64,000 nucleotides of DNA from Segatella copri (GTDB taxonomy: Bacteria; Bacteroidota; Bacteroidia; Bacteroidales; Bacteroidaceae), in assembly GCF_026015625.1 (NCBI RefSeq), contig NZ_JAPDVG010000001.1, positions 3,681,132 through 3,745,131 on the forward strand, in the 5' to 3' direction. The notes below the pieces were generated by a model that was given only the letters and a program-made list of their open reading frames with translations, made no database searches and was not told the origin of the DNA. Position 1 is the first letter of the stretch; each line of letters opens with the position of its first letter. The position numbers and the translations under genes were made by a program. Positions 60,271 through 64,000 of the stretch are shown here, piece after piece.

Positions 60271-60939
60271 ATGAAATATACTGAAAATATGACTTTTGAA
60301 GAGGCTTCCAAGGCTCTTATAGATGAATTGAATGCTAATCTGGCAACACTTCATCAGAATTATCATGTAGAACAGTCTGATTGGAATAAACTCTATGATC
60401 AGATAGCCAATGTTGTTTCAGAGGAGACTCATCTTCCTGTTTTCTCTCCTGAAGTGATGGAGGTGCGACCTCGAGAACTGGAATGCGATGTGGTGCGATT
60501 CCAGAATAATAAGGAGAAATGGGTGGCTCTGGTAGGACTGCTCGACGGTCATCCATACGAAATCTTCACGGGTTTGCAGGATGAGGACGAGGGTATCATG
60601 CTGCCTAAATCTGTAAGCAAAGGCAAGATTGTGAAGACCATTCTGGATGGAGGCTTGAAGCGATACGACTTCCAGTTTGTGAACAAGCGAGGCTATAAGA
60701 TTACGGTTGAGGGATTGAGCGAGAAGTTTAATCCTGAATACTGGAACTATGCCAAGCTGATTTCCGGTGTGCTGCGCTACCGTATGCCTATCGAACATGT
60801 CATCAAACTCGTTTATCAGCTCCAGCTTACTTCAGATAATATCAATACCTGGAAGAAAGGTGTTGTGACAGCCCTGAAGAGATATCTGAAGGATGGTAGC
60901 CTGATGAAACTTTACGATGATAGCGATTCCGAATCCTAA
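60271..60939 (+). CDS. Standalone protein like the C-terminal domain of class II ribonucleotide reductase
   Basis: A 222-residue protein resembling the C-terminal region of adenosylcobalamin-dependent ribonucleotide reductase (NrdJ, or NrdJb where the enzyme is split). Similar parts are WVALVGLLDGHPYEIFTGLQ, LPKSVSKGKIVKTILDG, YDFQFVNKRGYKITVEGLSE and LRYRMPIEHVIKLVYQLQLT. It has no catalytic Cys set and no TSCPD pattern. No RNR catalytic subunit is nearby. May be a partner subunit encoded apart, or a re-used nucleotide-binding domain. folB follows after 27 bp. Confidence 0.7.
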   Translation: MKYTENMTFEEASKALIDELNANLATLHQNYHVEQSDWNKLYDQIANVVSEETHLPVFSPEVMEVRPRELECDVVRFQNNKEKWVALVGLLDGHPYEIFTGLQDEDEGIMLPKSVSKGKIVKTILDGGLKRYDFQFVNKRGYKITVEGLSEKFNPEYWNYAKLISGVLRYRMPIEHVIKLVYQLQLTSDNINTWKKGVVTALKRYLKDGSLMKLYDDSDSES

Positions 60940-60966
60940 TCCCCAAGATAGAAACTGATATAAACT

Positions 60967-61344
60967 ATGCTTTTCCGTAGTAAGATATACTTGAAGAATG
61001 TCCGTTTCCATGCATATCACGGCGTTCTGCCACAGGAAACCCTGGTGGGCAACGATTATGTGGTGAATCTGGAGGTGAGCTATGATTTCTCCAGAGCCAT
61101 GGAAACCGATGAACTGGCTGGAACCCTCAACTATGCAGAACTCTATGAACTCGTGAAACAGGAGATGGAGATACCTAGCAAACTGCTGGAACATGTAGCC
61201 GGAAGAATAGGAAAGCGACTCTTTGCAGAATATCCGACTATTCAGAAAATACAACTCGCCATTACCAAAGTTAATCCTCCTTTTGGAGCAGATTGTGACG
61301 GCGCAGGGGTAGAAGTTGTATTAACAAATGATAAAACTTTATAG
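60967..61344 (+). CDS. folB: Dihydroneopterin aldolase
   Basis: Converts 7,8-dihydroneopterin to 6-hydroxymethyl-dihydropterin and glycolaldehyde in folate synthesis. The 125-residue protein has the family start SKIYLKNVRFHAYHGVLPQE, then LNYAELYELVKQEMEIPSKL with the substrate Glu, and the late Lys in IQLAITKVNPPFGADCDGAG. Normal length. Probably co-transcribed with the RNR-like gene upstream; the amidase downstream has its own promoter. Confidence 0.95.
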   Translation: MLFRSKIYLKNVRFHAYHGVLPQETLVGNDYVVNLEVSYDFSRAMETDELAGTLNYAELYELVKQEMEIPSKLLEHVAGRIGKRLFAEYPTIQKIQLAITKVNPPFGADCDGAGVEVVLTNDKTL

Positions 61345-61373
61345 TAGATTTAGGTTTTCTGATACAAAAGTAG

Positions 61374-61381
61374 TAATTTTG
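61374..61381 (+). promoter_or_regulatory. -7 box of the amidase gene
   Basis: TAATTTTG, 18 bp before the ATG at 61400; it rules out the in-frame ATG at 61328. Confidence 0.65.
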
Positions 61382-61399
61382 CAAAATCATCAGAAAGAT

Positions 61400-62740
61400 A
61401 TGTTGAAGAAAATAACATTCATATTGACCCTATTGTGTATGTTGGTGCTGACAGCGACAGGCGCCAACCGCCGTTTCACGCTCGTTATCGACCCAGGTCA
61501 TGGCGGCCATGATGCGGGTGCACTTGGTGCTATTTCCAAAGAAAAGAATATCAATCTCTCTGTGGCATTGCAGTTTGGCAAATATGTTGAGCGCAATATG
61601 CCGGATGTGAGAGTCATCTATACCCGCAAGACGGATGTCTTTATTCCTCTGAAAGAGCGTGCCAACATTGCTAACCGCGCCAATGCCGACCTGTTTATCT
61701 CGGTACATACCAATGCGCTGCCAGCCGGTAAGATAGCCCGCGGTTTTGAAACCTATACGCTCGGTATGCACCGTGCCAAGGATAATCTCGATGTGGCTAT
61801 GCGAGAGAACTCCGTTATCTCGATGGAGAAGGGCTATCAGCAGACCTATCAGGGTTTCAACCCAAGATCTTCTGAAAGCTACATCATCTTCGAGTTCATA
61901 CAGGGTAAGAATATGGAGAGAAGCGTAGAACTGGCGCGCAATATCCAGCGAAAGGTATGCAACGGTGCCAACCGTCCGGATAAGGGTGTGCATCAGGCAG
62001 GATTCCTGGTTCTCAGAGAAACCTCGATGCCTAGCTGTCTGATAGAGCTCGGTTTCATCACTACTGCCGATGAAGAAAGACTGCTCAACGATGCCAGCAG
62101 GGTGGATGATATCGCCCGAGGTATCTACGAAGGTTTTGCGCAATATCGCAATAAATACGATAAATCCATCTCGGTTCCTTATCGAGCTGCGGATACAGAA
62201 TCGGTGCCGGTTGCCAAGATAGTTTCTGATACGAAGCAGGAGAAGAACGAGCGCCGTGCTGAGGAGGTGGATACTGCGCCGAGAAGAACGGTGAAGCATG
62301 TGGAAACCAGAGCAACAAAGGCTAAAACGGTTCAGCAGAACAGAAGACAGAACCAGCAGGATAAACCGGCTCAGCAGAGCAGACAGACGCAGCAGAACAG
62401 ACAGAACCAGCAGAACAGAACTGTAGCTCAGAACAAGCCGGCACAGCATAAAGCCAATGTAGCCGATGCGCCTGTCTTCAAGCTTCAGATATTTGTCAGC
62501 AACCGCATGCTCCGCAAGGGCGATGCCCATTTTAAGGGCGAAACCGGTTATGACAGTTATCAGGAAGGCAATATGGTGAAATATACGATGGGAGCCTCTA
62601 CCAACTATAATGAGATTTTCCGCTTGCGCAAGACGCTTGCCGAGAAGTTCCCGGAAGCTTTCATCATAGCTTTCAAGAATGGAAAGAAATATGATGTGAA
62701 TCAGGCTATTCGTGAGTTCAAACAGAACAGAAACCGCTGA
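61400..62740 (+). CDS. N-acetylmuramoyl-L-alanine amidase (Amidase_3) with SPOR-like C-terminus
   Basis: A 446-residue periplasmic zinc amidase that cuts the peptide stem from MurNAc, usually to split daughter cells. Signal peptide (LTLLCMLVLTATGA), then the catalytic domain (~25-250): zinc residues in VIDPGHGGHDAGALG, the Glu in SSESYIIFEF, His in FISVHTNALP, and the final Glu in CLIELGFITTADEERLL. A Gln/Asn/Arg-rich linker (~290-350) leads to a SPOR-like domain (VFKLQIFVSNRMLRKGDAHF ... FRLRKTLAEKFPEAFIIAFK). The start follows the -7 box at 61374. MlaD-type gene follows after 50 bp. Confidence 0.94.
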   Translation: MLKKITFILTLLCMLVLTATGANRRFTLVIDPGHGGHDAGALGAISKEKNINLSVALQFGKYVERNMPDVRVIYTRKTDVFIPLKERANIANRANADLFISVHTNALPAGKIARGFETYTLGMHRAKDNLDVAMRENSVISMEKGYQQTYQGFNPRSSESYIIFEFIQGKNMERSVELARNIQRKVCNGANRPDKGVHQAGFLVLRETSMPSCLIELGFITTADEERLLNDASRVDDIARGIYEGFAQYRNKYDKSISVPYRAADTESVPVAKIVSDTKQEKNERRAEEVDTAPRRTVKHVETRATKAKTVQQNRRQNQQDKPAQQSRQTQQNRQNQQNRTVAQNKPAQHKANVADAPVFKLQIFVSNRMLRKGDAHFKGETGYDSYQEGNMVKYTMGASTNYNEIFRLRKTLAEKFPEAFIIAFKNGKKYDVNQAIREFKQNRNR

Positions 62741-62790
62741 TTGACCTGAGTAAGGATAAGATATAAGCACGAATATATAAAGAGATAAAT

Positions 62791-63690
62791 ATGAAGCTAA
62801 CAAAAGAAATCAAGATAGCTCTTGTAGCTATTGTCGGTATTTTGATTATGTATTTCGGAATCAATTTTCTGAAAGGCATGAATCTGTTCTCTACCAACAA
62901 TACCTATTTTATAACGTTTGATGACATCCAGGGACTGGGTGCCTCTACGCCTATTTATGCGGATGGTTATAAGGTAGGTACCGTGGATGGTTTGGAATAT
63001 GATTACAAGGAGAATGGTCCTATCAAAGTAAAGGTGGATATTATCAAGGATTTGAGAATCCCGCAGGGCAGTAAAGCCGAAATAGTAAAAGACCTGATGG
63101 GTAACCTGCAGGTGAATCTGCTTCTGGCAAACAATCCGCGCGAAAGAGTAGAACCGGGTGGTATCATTCCGGGTGCTGTAAACGGAGGCATGATGGATAA
63201 GGCTGCCAACCTGGTTCCGGTAGTGGAAAAGATGTTGCCTAAGTTGGATTCTATCCTTACCAGCGTGAATGCGCTGCTGGCTGATCCGGCTCTGGCTGCT
63301 TCGCTGCATAATGTGGAAACCATCACAAGCAACCTCACTGTTTCTACACGTGAGTTGAATACGCTGATGGCAGGACTCAACAAACAGGTTCCGGGTATGA
63401 TAGGAAAGGCAAATGGCGTGCTGGATAATACCAACCGCCTCACAGCTAATCTGGCCAGTCTTGACGTGCAGGGCACTTTGAACAAGGTGAACCAGACTTT
63501 GGAGAGTGCTCATCAGTTTACTGAGAAGCTGAACAGCAACCAGGGCAGCCTCGGATTGCTGATGAACGATACCAAGCTGTACGACAATCTGACGTCAACC
63601 ATGGGTCATGCCGACTCCTTGGTTATCGACTTGAAGGCACATCCGAAACGCTATGTCCATTTCTCTGTTTTCGGCAGAAAAGACAAGTAA
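62791..63690 (+). CDS. MlaD/MCE-family lipid-transport protein
   Basis: A 299-residue protein with one N-terminal membrane helix (IALVAIVGILIMYFGINFLK) and an MCE domain (~38-120: YFITFDDIQGLGASTPIYAD, GYKVGTVDGLEY, PQGSKAEIVKDLMGNLQVNL). The C-terminal half is helical. MCE proteins form hexameric periplasmic channels that move phospholipids between membranes. The partner permease (MlaE) and ATPase (MlaF) are not in the window. Likely co-transcribed with the amidase. Confidence 0.92.
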   Translation: MKLTKEIKIALVAIVGILIMYFGINFLKGMNLFSTNNTYFITFDDIQGLGASTPIYADGYKVGTVDGLEYDYKENGPIKVKVDIIKDLRIPQGSKAEIVKDLMGNLQVNLLLANNPRERVEPGGIIPGAVNGGMMDKAANLVPVVEKMLPKLDSILTSVNALLADPALAASLHNVETITSNLTVSTRELNTLMAGLNKQVPGMIGKANGVLDNTNRLTANLASLDVQGTLNKVNQTLESAHQFTEKLNSNQGSLGLLMNDTKLYDNLTSTMGHADSLVIDLKAHPKRYVHFSVFGRKDK

Positions 63691-64000
63691 AAAGAGTCCG
63701 AGCTAAATAAATTTAGTCTAAATAAGATTCGGTATGTTTCACGCCCCGAAATGACTCGCAAACTGTTTGTTTGTTAGCCGTTTCGGGGACGTTACATTAT
63801 TGTTTCACTGAATTTCAGTCTGCTATATTTGTATTTTAGACAAGTGTTTGGTATTCAGTAATTTAAAGACTATCTATTAAAATGTTTTAAATAAGGGGAT
63901 TTGCATTTCTCCTATTTTTTTTGTAACTTTGCACGTGATTTCGCATCTTTCGGTGCGTCCCGTCATTTGTGAATTAAAGTATTAATAATATTAGTAATCA
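63691..64000. other. Noncoding region at the window edge
   Basis: No gene starts before the edge. A CCCCGAAA/TTTCGGGG stem (63744-63751 with 63781-63788) with a long loop may end the MlaD transcript. Beyond it is AT-rich leader sequence with a strong promoter at 63900-63931 for a plus-strand gene outside the window. Confidence 0.55.
63900..63931 (+). promoter_or_regulatory. Canonical promoter for the next gene (off window)
   Basis: TTTG (63900-63903), 20-bp spacer, TAACTTTG (63924-63931), with at least 69 bp of leader before the edge. Confidence 0.75.

Noticed and set aside
61430..62803. Antisense open frame of 457 codons opposite the amidase
   Set aside because: Mirrors the amidase gene, has no family motif, no promoter and a low-complexity composition.
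63691..64000. oriC beside the last promoter
   Set aside because: No DnaA-box-like TTATNCACA was found in this stretch; identity of the next gene cannot be read from the window.

Overview
The window is a stretch of a Bacteroidales chromosome, most likely Prevotella/Segatella (close to S. copri). The signs are: SusC/SusD and ECF-sigma genes, a fused MurF-alanine racemase, GSCFA, DUF1599, DUF3098 and smalltalk proteins, a PorW/SprE lipoprotein, starts with A/T-rich leaders instead of Shine-Dalgarno sites, and many copies of the Bacteroidetes promoter TTTG-N17-20-TAnnTTTG. Several of these promoters lie inside over-long ORFs and were used to move the start codon downstream. No tRNA, rRNA, CRISPR array or intact transposase was seen.

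Layout. 0-7.5 kb (minus): M43-type metalloprotease lipoprotein, aroA, a small Cys-rich membrane protein, a metal ABC permease, PorW/SprE and an ECF sigma factor. 7.5-14 kb: a MORN-like secreted protein, then xth, folE, a SPOR protein, a BT_3928-type membrane protein read through in frame into triosephosphate isomerase, and a DUF1599 protein; a 243-bp palindromic REP/MITE-like element sits before folE. 14-27 kb (plus): CCA-adding enzyme, a tripartite RND efflux operon, lpxA, and the operon ftsX-DUF3098-uppP-truB-queA-folK. 27-33 kb: a 7-TM AraC regulator, rpsO and typA divergently transcribed, a BASS-like permease, and luxS with mtn (AI-2 synthesis). 33-43 kb (minus): a five-gene SusC-SusD-lipoprotein-M16 protease-ChaN operon. 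43-44 kb: a decayed island (smalltalk gene, large inverted repeat, Bro-N antirepressor remnant). 44-51 kb: beta-barrel protein, YfhO, GSCFA, MurF-Alr. 51-55 kb: a uronate cluster of an orphan galactitol-type PTS EIIC, a KduI with a signal peptide, and an ExuT-like transporter. 55-59 kb: an AT-rich cassette with a TPR/HTH membrane regulator facing three secreted or lipoprotein genes. 59-64 kb: nitroreductase, an RNR C-terminal-like protein, folB, a cell-wall amidase and an MlaD-type protein, ending in a strong promoter for a gene beyond the edge.

The most unusual features are (1) the SusCD-M16-ChaN operon, which looks like a functional analogue of Fus-type iron-protein import, (2) the orphan EIIC with an apparently exported KduI, (3) heptamer repeat arrays that fill intercistronic gaps from stop codon to start codon, (4) a three-copy intergenic palindrome with a compensatory base-pair change, (5) the BT_3928-TpiA fused frame, and (6) three DnaA-box-like sites in the 92-bp queA-folK gap. 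Function calls come from reading motifs; no database search was run.
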